The notes beneath the pieces are model-generated. The model worked only from the letters and a program-made list of their open reading frames with translations, was not told the origin of the DNA and ran no database searches. A DNA stretch of 53,949 nucleotides from Gemmatimonadota bacterium (GTDB lineage: Bacteria > Latescibacterota > UBA2968 > GCA-2709665), in the NCBI GenBank assembly GCA_002709665.1, contig PAQK01000046.1:76912-130860 (forward strand), written 5' to 3'. A program made the position numbers and the translations under genes. This document shows, piece by piece, positions 46,005 through 53,949 of this stretch. Numbering within the stretch: the first letter of the stretch is position 1; each line of letters opens with the position of its first letter.

Positions 46005-49000
46005 TTAGCTACTGCCATAAGCAAGTGCAAACATTATGAAATCTCCAAAACCGATTTCGCCGTTCTTATCCAGATCAAACCTCCTGTCAAAATCAAGGTC
46101 CATTTCAATTGTTTTTCCATATTGTGAAGCAAATAACAGGAAATCTGAGAAATCCACTTGGCCAACCCCATCGAAATTGGGTGTTGGTGTATAAACAGAG
46201 ACTGTCACAGTAAAGCTCTGCTCGATCACGCCGCCCTTGCCATCAACAGCATTTAGCACCACATCGTGATCGCCGACGTCTTCATCTGCAGGCGTACCGG
46301 TAAGTACATACCCGACATCCGACGATAAGACCAACCAGTCTGGCAACGTCTCCGCCGTCACCGTAACCTCATCCTCGTCAGCGTCGGTCACTTCAATGGT
46401 GTAGCTGTAGAGCACATCGGATTCCACGTCCGTTATTGGCATTGATGTGAATTCGGGCACAGCATTCGCGAAAATAACTGTCACGGTGAAGCTCTGCTCG
46501 GTTACACCGCCCTTGCCATCAACAGCCTTCAGCACCACGTCGTGATCGCCGATGTCTTCATCTGCAGGTGTCCCGCTAAGCACATAAGCTGCCCGGCTGG
46601 AATCCGCATCCGGTGAGTTTGCCAAACCGGGTGTGGCTGTCTCCAGGGTTACCGTAGAACCCGTTCCATCCAGGATGCGTCCTTTAGACACGTCGGATTC
46701 TTGCGACCCAAAGGTGAGGGTGTCCACCACTGCGTTACCGTGGTCATCCCTGTCATACAGCCCGATCTGTTCTCCGTCTCCAGACAATTCGAAGTTGGCG
46801 TGCAAACCGGGTGTAGCCCCCTCATCACCATCTGCCCACACGAGGATATAGCCGTTCGCAGACAGCGTCGTGTCAGGAAATTCCCACTTTTTCGGAGAAG
46901 ACAAATCGTCCGTCAGATACATGCCGCCCAGATCGATCGCTGAAGTCGTAGGGTTGTGCAGCTCTATCCAGTCATCATACGCGCCCTGAGGATCGGCGAG
47001 GGTCTCACCATTGCTGGCCATAAACTCGTTGATCACAACAAGTCCTTGCGCCGCCGATAGGGACAGCCAATCGGGCAGCGTCTCCCCCGTCACTGTGATC
47101 GTGTCACCATCGGCATCAGATGTTCTGATGGGGTAGTTGTAGGGCGTCCCCGATTCCGCTTCCGTCACAGCCGTGGAATTGAACGCCGGAGCCACGTTAA
47201 CCTCCTGTGAAACATCAGAACCCGTCACTGTCACGGTAAAGCTCTGTTCGGTCACGCCGCCCTTGCCGTCATGCGCCCTCAGCACAACCGCGTGATCACC
47301 AGCATCCTCGGCCGCAGGCGTACCGGCTAGCACATAACTCTCGGAGGCGATCCTACCGATCGTTTTATTCCCCTCGTCTGCTACATACACGTTCCCAGCT
47401 GCATCAACTTCGACTCCCTGTGGCATATTGAAACCGGCCACTGTCGTCTCCACGCCATCAGAACTGATCCTCATAATTGCATCTGAAGCAGGGTCACCGT
47501 GTATCACATATATATTCCCAACGGCATCAATCGCAATGTCACGCGGGGTATCGATATCATCGGGGCCCGAATAACTCCCGTCAACTATCGTCGTCACCAC
47601 ACCATCAGGGCTGACCTTACGGATCTTGTCTGAATGTGTTTCTGCTACATACACATACCCGTTTGGACCAAGTGCAAGACCACCTCCTCCGCTATTCCTA
47701 AAAGTCGCAGCCGTACCCGTGCCGTCAACGGTAGGGCCGGTTCCGGGAAACGAACCGGCAAGCGTCGTCACCACACCTCCAGGGCTGACCTTACGGATGC
47801 TGTAGAAATCCGACACATACACAGTCCCTGCGGTATCTACAGCCACAGACATTGGATAACGAAATTCTGCAGCCGCACCCGTGCCGTCTGCCTCACCCGC
47901 TTGACCGCTGCCGGCAAGCTTCGTCACCGCACCTCCAGGACTGACCTTACGGATGAGATGATTGTCTCTATCCGCTACATATACGTTCCCATTGATATCT
48001 ACGGCTATCCCCGTCAAACCATTGAAGCTCGCAGCCGTACCGTAGCCGTCTGCCGACCCTTCATTCCCACTGCCGGCAAGCGTCGTCAATACAAAGTCAG
48101 GAGCACTGAGCTTGTAAATCTGGCGGCCTTCGTCTTCGACAAAATAAATATTCCCCTCGCTATCCCGCGTCAGACTATGCGGAATAAGGCCGTTCTCGAC
48201 ACTCGTCAAAGTGCCAACGAGAAGGTTGCCCTCCCCCGACAATGCCAGCCAGTCCGGCAACGTCCCCCCTGTTACCATCACCGTGTCACCGTCACCATCC
48301 GATGTGGTCACATCGTATTCGTAGAGCGTACCCGATTCCGCTTCCGTCACAGGCATGGAATTGAACGCCGGTGGGATATTTATCGTCACGGTAAAGCTCT
48401 GTTCGGCCACGCCGCCGTTGCCGTCGTCCGCCCTCAGCACCACCGCGTGATCACCCACATCCTCGTCCGCAGGCGTACCGGCTAGCACATACCCGGCATC
48501 CGAAGACAGCACCAACCAGGACGGCAGCGTTTCTCCTGTCACCGTCACCACGTCACCGTCACCATCGGAGACTTCAATAGCATAGCTATAGGGCGTACCC
48601 GATTCCGCTTCCGTCACAGCCGTGGAATTGAACGCCGGTGGGCTATTCACCATCACGGTAAAGCTCTGCTCGGTCACGCCGCCCTTGCCGTCATGCGCCC
48701 TCAGCACAACCGCGTGATCACCAGCATCCTCGGCCGCAGGCGTACCGGCTAGCACATAACTCTCGGAGGCGATCCTACCGATCGTTTTATTCCCCTCGTC
48801 TGCTACATACACGTTCCCAGCTGCATCAACTTCGACTCCCTGTGGCATATTGAAACCGGCCACTGTCGTCTCCACGCCATCAGAACTGATCCTCATAATT
48901 GCATCTGAAGCAGGGTCACCGTGTATCACATATATATTCCCAACGGCATCAATCGCAATGTCACGCGGGGTATCGATATCATCGGGGCCCGAATAACTCC

Positions 49001-51671
49001 CGTCAACTATCGTCGTCACCACACCATCAGGGCTGACCTTACGGATCTTGTCTGAATGTGTTTCTGCTACATACACATACCCGTTTGGACCAAGTGCAAG
49101 ACCACCTCCTCCGCTATTCCTAAAAGTCGCAGCCGTACCCGTGCCGTCAACGGTAGGGCCGGTTCCGGGAAACGAACCGGCAAGCGTCGTCACCACACCT
49201 CCAGGGCTGACCTTACGGATGCTGTAGAAATCCGACACATACACAGTCCCTGCGGTATCTACAGCCACAGACATTGGATAACGAAATTCTGCAGCCGCAC
49301 CCGTGCCGTCTGCCTCACCCGCTTGACCGCTGCCGGCAAGCTTCGTCACCGCACCTCCAGGACTGACCTTACGGATGAGATGATTGTCTCTATCCGCTAC
49401 ATATACGTTCCCATTGATATCTACGGCTATCCCCGTCAAACCATTGAAGCTCGCAGCCGTACCGTAGCCGTCTGCCGACCCTTCATTCCCACTGCCGGCA
49501 AGCGTCGTCAATACAAAGTCAGGAGCACTGAGCTTGTAAATCTGGCGGCCTTCGTCTTCGACAAAATAAATATTCCCCTCGCTATCCCGCGTCAGACTAT
49601 GCGGAATAAGGCCGTTCTCGACACTCGTCAAAGTGCCAACGAGAAGGTTGCCCTCCCCCGACAATGCCAGCCAGTCCGGCAACGTCCCCCCTGTTACCAT
49701 CACCGTGTCACCGTCACCATCCGATGTGGTCACATCGTATTCGTAGAGCGTACCCGATTCCGCTTCCGTCACAGGCATGGAATTGAACGCCGGTGGGATA
49801 TTTATCGTCACGGTAAAGCTCTGTTCGGCCACGCCGCCGTTGCCGTCGTCCGCCCTCAGCACCACCGCGTGATCACCCACATCCTCGTCCGCAGGCGTAC
49901 CGGCTAGCACATACCCGGCATCCGAAGACAGCACCAACCAGGACGGCAGCGTTTCTCCTGTCACCGTCACCACGTCACCGTTGTCGTCAGAGGTGGTGAT
50001 AGCGTAGGTGTAAAGTGCTCCCGCACTCACTTCCATTGGTGGCGTAGACGTAAACACTGGAGGAAAATTCACAGAGTTCACTGTCAAGGTAAAACTTTGC
50101 TCGGTCACGCCACCCTTGCCATCGTCCGCTTTCAATACCACGTTGTGTAGGCCCACATCCCCGAGGACAGGTGTCCCGGTAATTACGTAACCGGCATTTG
50201 AGGATAGCACCAGCCAGTCCGGCAGCGTTTCTCCTGTCACCGCGATCGCATCACCGTCGTCATCAGAGATGGTAATAGCGTAGGTGTAAAGCGTTCTTGC
50301 GTCTACCTCTGTCACCGGTGCTGACGTAAATGACGGCGCTACGTTCTCATCGTTGACAACCACATTAAAACTCTGCTCGGTCACACCGCCCTTCCCGTCA
50401 GCGGCCCTCAGCACCACCGCGTGGCTACCCGCATCCTCAAAAACAGGAGTACCAGAAAGCTTATAACTCCAAGCTGCAAAGGTGATCTTACGAATCGCGT
50501 GATTGTCCTGATCCGCCACATACACTTTCCCACTGGCGTCGATGGAGACTGCCACAGGTTTATTAAATCGTGCCTCTGTTCCCGCACCGTTCAGAAAACC
50601 TGAAATACCGGTTGCACTGCCCGTAAACTCACTACTGGTTCCACTACCGTCAGGATTTATTCTCCGAATATGGTGGTTTCCATACTCCGTCAAATACAGA
50701 TATCCAGCAGCATCCACAGCCATCCCTGATGAGGACTGCAAATTGCTGGCAAGTGTCGTCACAACACCGTCAGGGCTGACCTTGCGGATCTTTTTGGAGC
50801 CAACATCAAACACATAAACGTTGCCGCTGAGATCTACGGCCACTTTATCCGGAACATCAAAGCTCGCAGCTCCTCCAGTCCCGTCTACCGACGCCTTCGC
50901 ACCGCTGCCGGCCAGTGTTATCACCACACCGTCAGGGCTGATCTTACGGATCTTGAACTGGTTAAAAACGTATTGGCCATCCGCCACATAAACATTGCCA
51001 CTGGCATCCACCGCAAGACCTCTGGGAAAGGCAAAACTCGCACCTGTGCCCGTGCCGTCAGTAGACGCCTGCTGACCGCTGCCAGCAAGCGTCGTAACCA
51101 CACCGTCAGGGCTGATCTTACGGATCTTGTAATTATTACCATCTGCCACATACACATTGCCGCTGGCATCCACTGCAACACCATCCGGCCAATTGAAACT
51201 GGCGTCTGTACCCGTGCCGTCATCCGACCCGATCTGTGCACTTCCGGCAAGTACCGTCAACACGCCCTCAGAGCTAATCTTATGGATTTGGTGGTTATAA
51301 TCCTGGTTACCAGCATAATGGGTGACTGTGAAATACACGTTGCCATCGGCATCCACTGCAAGGCTCGAAGGCAAGAGATCAATTCCATATCCAGTTGATA
51401 TATTTTCAAGACTTGCCAGAGTGCTAACGATCGCAGCTTCACCAGTTCCCCAAGAAGTCAAGGCCAGCCAGTCCGGCAACGTTTCCCCTGTTACCATCAC
51501 GGTATCACCATCTGCATCCGATGTGGTGATTTCGTAGCTATATAGCGCACCCGCAAGCGCTTGCGTCACCGGAGTGGAACTAAAAGTCGGTGGGACATTG
51601 ATGGCACTGGCATGAACAGCAAATGAAAAAACTGTTACGAAAGAAAACAAGGAGAGCGTTTTCGGGATCAT
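46005..51671 (-). CDS. Giant secreted protein: cadherin-like, NHL, lamin-tail and dockerin-like domains
   Basis: A 1,888-residue secreted protein. Residues 1-23 are a signal peptide. Eight cadherin-like/He_PIG modules ('LPDWLxLSS..GYVLxGTP', 'DHxVVLxAxDGKGGVTEQSF') run through the protein. Modules 1, 4 and 6 are interrupted by NHL-propeller blocks (about 75-400, 680-970, 1154-1444; 'VAVDASGNVYVAD', 'IRKVSPDGVVTTLAGSG'). Module 7 is interrupted by a lamin-tail domain (about 1545-1685; 'VVINEFMASNGE', 'DDWIELHNPT'). Modules 2, 3, 5 and 8 are plain. Residues about 1830-1888 form an EF-hand/dockerin-like pair ('DFSDFLLFASQYG', 'DLDKNGEIGFGDF'), which suggests calcium binding and cell-surface or complex attachment. 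ATG is preceded by GGAGG and five A. Role unknown; adhesion or matrix function is an inference. Confidence 0.85.
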   Translation of the reverse strand: MIPKTLSLFSFVTVFSFAVHASAINVPPTFSSTPVTQALAGALYSYEITTSDADGDTVMVTGETLPDWLALTSWGTGEAAIVSTLASLENISTGYGIDLLPSSLAVDADGNVYFTVTHYAGNQDYNHQIHKISSEGVLTVLAGSAQIGSDDGTGTDASFNWPDGVAVDASGNVYVADGNNYKIRKISPDGVVTTLAGSGQQASTDGTGTGASFAFPRGLAVDASGNVYVADGQYVFNQFKIRKISPDGVVITLAGSGAKASVDGTGGAASFDVPDKVAVDLSGNVYVFDVGSKKIRKVSPDGVVTTLASNLQSSSGMAVDAAGYLYLTEYGNHHIRRINPDGSGTSSEFTGSATGISGFLNGAGTEARFNKPVAVSIDASGKVYVADQDNHAIRKITFAAWSYKLSGTPVFEDAGSHAVVLRAADGKGGVTEQSFNVVVNDENVAPSFTSAPVTEVDARTLYTYAITISDDDGDAIAVTGETLPDWLVLSSNAGYVITGTPVLGDVGLHNVVLKADDGKGGVTEQSFTLTVNSVNFPPVFTSTPPMEVSAGALYTYAITTSDDNGDVVTVTGETLPSWLVLSSDAGYVLAGTPADEDVGDHAVVLRADDGNGGVAEQSFTVTINIPPAFNSMPVTEAESGTLYEYDVTTSDGDGDTVMVTGGTLPDWLALSGEGNLLVGTLTSVENGLIPHSLTRDSEGNIYFVEDEGRQIYKLSAPDFVLTTLAGSGNEGSADGYGTAASFNGLTGIAVDINGNVYVADRDNHLIRKVSPGGAVTKLAGSGQAGEADGTGAAAEFRYPMSVAVDTAGTVYVSDFYSIRKVSPGGVVTTLAGSFPGTGPTVDGTGTAATFRNSGGGGLALGPNGYVYVAETHSDKIRKVSPDGVVTTIVDGSYSGPDDIDTPRDIAIDAVGNIYVIHGDPASDAIMRISSDGVETTVAGFNMPQGVEVDAAGNVYVADEGNKTIGRIASESYVLAGTPAAEDAGDHAVVLRAHDGKGGVTEQSFTVMVNSPPAFNSTAVTEAESGTPYSYAIEVSDGDGDVVTVTGETLPSWLVLSSDAGYVLAGTPADEDVGDHAVVLRADDGNGGVAEQSFTVTINIPPAFNSMPVTEAESGTLYEYDVTTSDGDGDTVMVTGGTLPDWLALSGEGNLLVGTLTSVENGLIPHSLTRDSEGNIYFVEDEGRQIYKLSAPDFVLTTLAGSGNEGSADGYGTAASFNGLTGIAVDINGNVYVADRDNHLIRKVSPGGAVTKLAGSGQAGEADGTGAAAEFRYPMSVAVDTAGTVYVSDFYSIRKVSPGGVVTTLAGSFPGTGPTVDGTGTAATFRNSGGGGLALGPNGYVYVAETHSDKIRKVSPDGVVTTIVDGSYSGPDDIDTPRDIAIDAVGNIYVIHGDPASDAIMRISSDGVETTVAGFNMPQGVEVDAAGNVYVADEGNKTIGRIASESYVLAGTPAAEDAGDHAVVLRAHDGKGGVTEQSFTVTVTGSDVSQEVNVAPAFNSTAVTEAESGTPYNYPIRTSDADGDTITVTGETLPDWLSLSAAQGLVVINEFMASNGETLADPQGAYDDWIELHNPTTSAIDLGGMYLTDDLSSPKKWEFPDTTLSANGYILVWADGDEGATPGLHANFELSGDGEQIGLYDRDDHGNAVVDTLTFGSQESDVSKGRILDGTGSTVTLETATPGLANSPDADSSRAAYVLSGTPADEDIGDHDVVLKAVDGKGGVTEQSFTVTVIFANAVPEFTSMPITDVESDVLYSYTIEVTDADEDEVTVTAETLPDWLVLSSDVGYVLTGTPADEDVGDHDVVLNAVDGKGGVIEQSFTVTVSVYTPTPNFDGVGQVDFSDFLLFASQYGKTIEMDLDFDRRFDLDKNGEIGFGDFIMFALAYGSS
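47248..48559. repeat. Copy A of 1.3-kb identical direct repeat
   Basis: Identical, by line-by-line comparison of sampled stretches, to 48670-49981 at an offset of 1,422 bp (474 codons, in frame). It encodes NHL block 3, its flanking cadherin-like halves and part of module 5 or 7 by homology. The first mismatch on the left is at 47247/48669. Confidence 0.9.
48670..49981. repeat. Copy B of 1.3-kb identical direct repeat
   Basis: Partner of 47248-48559. The identity ends at 48559/49981, inside the cadherin-like module. The remaining 110 bp of each 1,422-bp period are similar but diverged, consistent with unequal crossing-over between homologous modules. Confidence 0.9.
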
Positions 51672-51932
51672 TTTTTCCTCCAGATTCCAATGTCTCTTTA
51701 AGCAGTCGGAAAAACGAAATTCCTATTAGGATATGGTGCTTTGTTCGAACAGATTGCGGTATGCTTTGTGGATTTACAAGTAATTATTTAGGAGGATAAA
51801 AACTCGAACGCCTTGCAGCTGGGTGCAAAACTTCTTACCGATCCAATCCTGAGGGTTCAGAATCCATTGGAGCAGGCGATTCTTACGTGGAGTTTCAGGA
51901 ATCGGATGGACACTCGCCCAAAAACAAAGAAC
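51672..51932. other. Upstream region of the giant gene
   Basis: No gene seen. Two short palindromes, TCCTATTAGGA (51721-51731) and TGTTCGAACA (51742-51751), lie 50-80 bp before the start codon and could bind a regulator. No clear sigma70 promoter is seen. Confidence 0.3.
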
Positions 51933-51953
51933 GCCCCCTGACGCACAGGGAGC
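51918..51953 (-). terminator. Terminator of the tRNA-Thr gene
   Basis: An 8-bp stem (51946-51953 with 51933-51940, one G-T pair) and a 5-base loop. On the minus strand it is followed by TTCTTTGTTTTT, 32 bp beyond the tRNA 3' end. Confidence 0.6.
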
Positions 51954-51984
51954 ATAAATAGATGTTTTACAAAAGTATATGTGG

Positions 51985-52057
51985 AGCCGCCCAGGGGAAT
52001 CGAACCCCCGACCTACGGATTACAAATCCGTTGCTCTACCATCTGAGCTAAGGCGGC
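51985..52057 (-). tRNA. tRNA-Thr (TGT)
   Basis: A 73-nt tRNA with a 7-bp acceptor stem (GCCGCCT/GGGCGGC), D arm GCTC-AGATGGTA-GAGC with U8 and A9, anticodon TGT in a 5-bp stem, variable loop AGGTC and T loop TTCGATT. CCA is not encoded. It has a promoter and terminator and decodes ACA. This is the functional-looking copy of the pair. Confidence 0.95.
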
Positions 52058-52112
52058 AAATTTAATCTCCACGTCCTGTGCAAAGGACGATTCGCCATTT
52101 TGATGATTGAGA

Positions 52113-52141
52113 ATAATACCAAAAGGGCGGTTTTGGCGCAA
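52113..52141 (-). promoter_or_regulatory. Promoter of tRNA-Thr
   Basis: On the minus strand TTGCGC (52136-52141), 17-bp spacer, TATTAT (52113-52118) with TGG directly before it (extended -10). It is 55 bp upstream of the tRNA 5' end and just after cysS. Confidence 0.5.
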
Positions 52142-52163
52142 ACGAAAAGAGGAAAAGAGGGAT

Positions 52164-53576
52164 TCAGGCGGGCTTCAAAACAGGACCTCCGGGAGTGTCT
52201 TCCAGAACGTATCCCAATCCCAGGAAGTGATCCCTGATCTCATCGGCACGTGCCCAGTTTTTTTCTTTCCTGGCGACTTCTCGTTCCTCCACCAGCGCCT
52301 GGAGTTCATCCGTCAGGAGTTCCTCCTTGTCGTCGTCAGGGAGGCTGTAAAAGATCCCAAGCACCTGGTCCAACTCCTGAAACAATCCATCTACCAGATC
52401 GGCCCCGGAACGATCAACACCATCCTCTCCGAGCAGATTTTCCACTGCACTGACCATTTCGAACACACTTGCCATCGCCCTGGGGCTGTTAAGGTCATCA
52501 TCCATATGCGCTACAAATCCGTCACGCGCCTTCGACACCAGTGACGTCAGGTCTGCGCCACCACCCACCCGTTCCACATCGGCCAATCTGTTCCGGAAAT
52601 TCCTGAGGTGGCGCATCGTGTTCCTGGCGCCATCCAGGGCCTCCTTCGAAAAGTTGAAGGAGGTTCGGTAATGCGAGGAAACCACAAGGTATCGGAAGGC
52701 CCTGGCGTCATCCGGAGTCTTGGCGATATCGCTGATGGTGAGGAAGTTCCCAAGGCTCTTTGACATCTTGGTGTCATCGACGTTGATATGCGCACCGTGT
52801 AGCCAGTAATTCACGAACCGCTTTCCGGTAACCGCCTCGCTCTGTGCAATTTCGTTCTGGTGATGAGGAAAAATCAGATCGACGGCCCCGGCGTGAATAT
52901 CCACGGTTTCGCCCAAGTACTTCATGGCCATGCAGGAGCACTCCATGTGCCAGCCAGGCCTCCCCTTGCCGAAATCAGATTCCCAGAAAATATCACCATC
53001 CTCTTCCTTCCAGGCCTTCCAAAGGACAAAATCTCGTGCATCTTCCTTCTCATACTCGTCCAGATCCGTACCGCTTGCTCCCTCCTGCATACCTTCCACA
53101 TCTAGTCGTGCTAGTTCACCATATGAAGGGAACTTGCCGATAGAAAAATAGACGGAGCCATCCCTCTTGTATGCGAACCCATCTTCGATCATCTTGTGAA
53201 TCATCTCCAGCATTTCCGAGATGTGTTCGGTGGCCTTTGGATACCTGTCCGCGGGTAGGATATTCAGCAGCGTCATCTCTTCGAAGAAGATTTCCGAATA
53301 CTGCGAGGTGAACGCCTCCAGTTCCTGTTCCTGCTCAACGACCTTTCGGATGATCTTATCTTCCACGTCCGTAATATTCATCACGTGACTGACCTCGTAT
53401 CCCCGAAAGCTCAGGTACCGCTTGATCAGATCATATACAATGAAAGTCTTGAAATTTCCGATATGCGCGTAGTCGTGAACAGTAGGCCCGCAACTGTAAA
53501 AGGTTACCTTCCCATCTTCGATCTCCTTGAAAGGCTCCTTCTGTCTGCTCAAAGTGTTGTAAAACTGGATGGACAT
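52164..53576 (-). CDS. cysS: Cysteinyl-tRNA synthetase
   Basis: A 470-residue class I synthetase that charges tRNA-Cys. The HIGN signature is at 38-41 within 'VHDYAHIGNF', with the zinc-ligand Cys29 before it. 'GWHMECSCMA' and 'FPHHQNEIAQSE' supply the other zinc ligands. The KMSKS loop is near residue 268 ('TKMSKSLGNF'). The C-terminal helical domain includes the anticodon-binding region. Length is normal (about 460-480). It lies 28 bp downstream of ddl on the same strand and is probably cotranscribed. The tRNA-Thr gene follows. Confidence 0.97.
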   Translation of the reverse strand: MSIQFYNTLSRQKEPFKEIEDGKVTFYSCGPTVHDYAHIGNFKTFIVYDLIKRYLSFRGYEVSHVMNITDVEDKIIRKVVEQEQELEAFTSQYSEIFFEEMTLLNILPADRYPKATEHISEMLEMIHKMIEDGFAYKRDGSVYFSIGKFPSYGELARLDVEGMQEGASGTDLDEYEKEDARDFVLWKAWKEEDGDIFWESDFGKGRPGWHMECSCMAMKYLGETVDIHAGAVDLIFPHHQNEIAQSEAVTGKRFVNYWLHGAHINVDDTKMSKSLGNFLTISDIAKTPDDARAFRYLVVSSHYRTSFNFSKEALDGARNTMRHLRNFRNRLADVERVGGGADLTSLVSKARDGFVAHMDDDLNSPRAMASVFEMVSAVENLLGEDGVDRSGADLVDGLFQELDQVLGIFYSLPDDDKEELLTDELQALVEEREVARKEKNWARADEIRDHFLGLGYVLEDTPGGPVLKPA

Positions 53577-53604
53577 TCCGAATTCCCGATCGAGTTGAAC
53601 TTGA

Positions 53605-53949
53605 TTATTCCAGAGATGTCTGCAATGTCTGCTCGGATCCGTGGCGTGCCAGGGCGAGCTGGATCAACCTGTCTATGAGGTCTGAGTAGGAAAGGCCGCT
53701 GGCTTCCCACAACTTGGGATACATACTGATCTTGGTAAATCCAGGAATGGTGTTGATTTCATTCACAAGCACCTCGTCTTCTCCTCTAATGAAGAAATCG
53801 GCCCTCGCCATCCCCTCACAGCAAAGGACTTGGAAGGCCCTGACTGCCAGATCCCGGACCTTTTTCACTGTTTCCGGCGGCAGGTCCGCCGGTATCTCCA
53901 AGCTGGCACCCTTTTCATCGAGATACTTCGCCTCGTAGGAATAGAAATC
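53605..53949 (-). CDS. ddl: D-alanine--D-alanine ligase, C-terminal fragment
   Basis: The last 114 codons of an ATP-grasp ligase that makes D-Ala-D-Ala for peptidoglycan. Visible: '[14 protein letters not shown]' (the omega-loop tyrosine region), '[10 protein letters not shown]', '[12 protein letters not shown]' and the metal/ATP motif '[20 protein letters not shown]'. These are all typical of DdlA/B. The 5' part lies beyond the window. It precedes cysS by 28 bp. Confidence 0.93.
   Translation of the reverse strand, partial: DFYSYEAKYLDEKGASLEIPADLPPETVKKVRDLAVRAFQVLCCEGMARADFFIRGEDEVLVNEINTIPGFTKISMYPKLWEASGLSYSDLIDRLIQLALARHGSEQTLQTSLE

Noticed and set aside
47634-49907. Two identical 283-residue plus-strand frames suggesting a duplicated gene
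   Set aside because: They are antisense to the two copies of the 1.4-kb repeat in the giant gene; the duplication is real, the frames are not genes.
45526-52057. Active integrative element using tRNA-Thr as attachment site
   Set aside because: No integrase, excisionase or plasmid genes are present, and the repeat is the full tRNA rather than a 3' end fragment.

Overview
The window is bacterial chromosome of roughly 55% GC by eye, from a Gram-negative (diderm) organism. It carries lptE (LPS export lipoprotein), fliG (flagellar motor), core genes for wall and translation (ddl, cysS, tRNA-Thr), and many catabolic and secreted-protein genes: two molybdenum hydroxylase clusters, a sulfatase, enolase-superfamily dehydratases, an M81 metallopeptidase, a phytanoyl-CoA dioxygenase remnant and a giant dockerin-like protein. 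This mix, together with the C-terminal 'DFLLFA.QYG' EF-hand motif, recalls uncultivated FCB-type lineages such as Latescibacterota or Poribacteria. That placement is an inference, not shown by any marker here.

Layout. 0-9.8 kb holds housekeeping and envelope genes: the 5' end of a cysteine synthase with a Nudix gene, a PilZ/YcgR-like protein with its own promoter, an operon DUF1844-lptE-Eis-like acetyltransferase with promoter and terminator, an exported penicillin-acylase-type hydrolase, a DsbA-fold protein and fliG. 10-14.5 kb is a molybdenum hydroxylase cluster in the order S-L-M plus a CoxG-like gene. 14.5-21.6 kb is a mosaic of small genes and broken genes (creatininase, higB, higA, histidine phosphatase) around a sulfatase, a GH43-like propeller, a methyltransferase and a UxuA-like protein. 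21.6-26.2 kb is a minus-strand operon with overlapping genes: enolase-superfamily enzyme, M81 peptidase, an undescribed 79-residue membrane protein, a beta-helix protein and a truncated dioxygenase. 26.2-27.5 kb is decayed DNA (membrane protein and aminoglycoside-phosphotransferase-like remnants). 27.5-36.5 kb has phnX, a large lyase-like protein, a broken O-antigen-ligase-like gene, a lactonase with a clean promoter, a BNR_4 propeller protein and a Gfo/Idh/MocA oxidoreductase. 36.6-40.2 kb is a second molybdenum hydroxylase (L-M-S). 40.3-45.4 kb has a broken cation-efflux gene, a galactonate-dehydratase-like enzyme, a class V aminotransferase, a histidine-kinase scrap and a sugar isomerase. 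45.5-52.1 kb is bounded by two tRNA-Thr(TGT) copies that enclose an IS630 transposase scrap and a 5.7-kb gene. The end is ddl-cysS.

The most notable object is the 1,888-residue protein. It has eight cadherin-like modules, four of which carry another domain (three NHL propellers, one lamin-tail domain) inserted at the same loop, and an in-frame 1,422-bp tandem duplication that is identical over about 1.3 kb. The window also has about eleven decayed genes in 54 kb, showing nonsense mutations, frameshifts and truncations. This points to relaxed selection or a recent change of lifestyle. I found no CRISPR array, no complete mobile element and no recognisable defence system.
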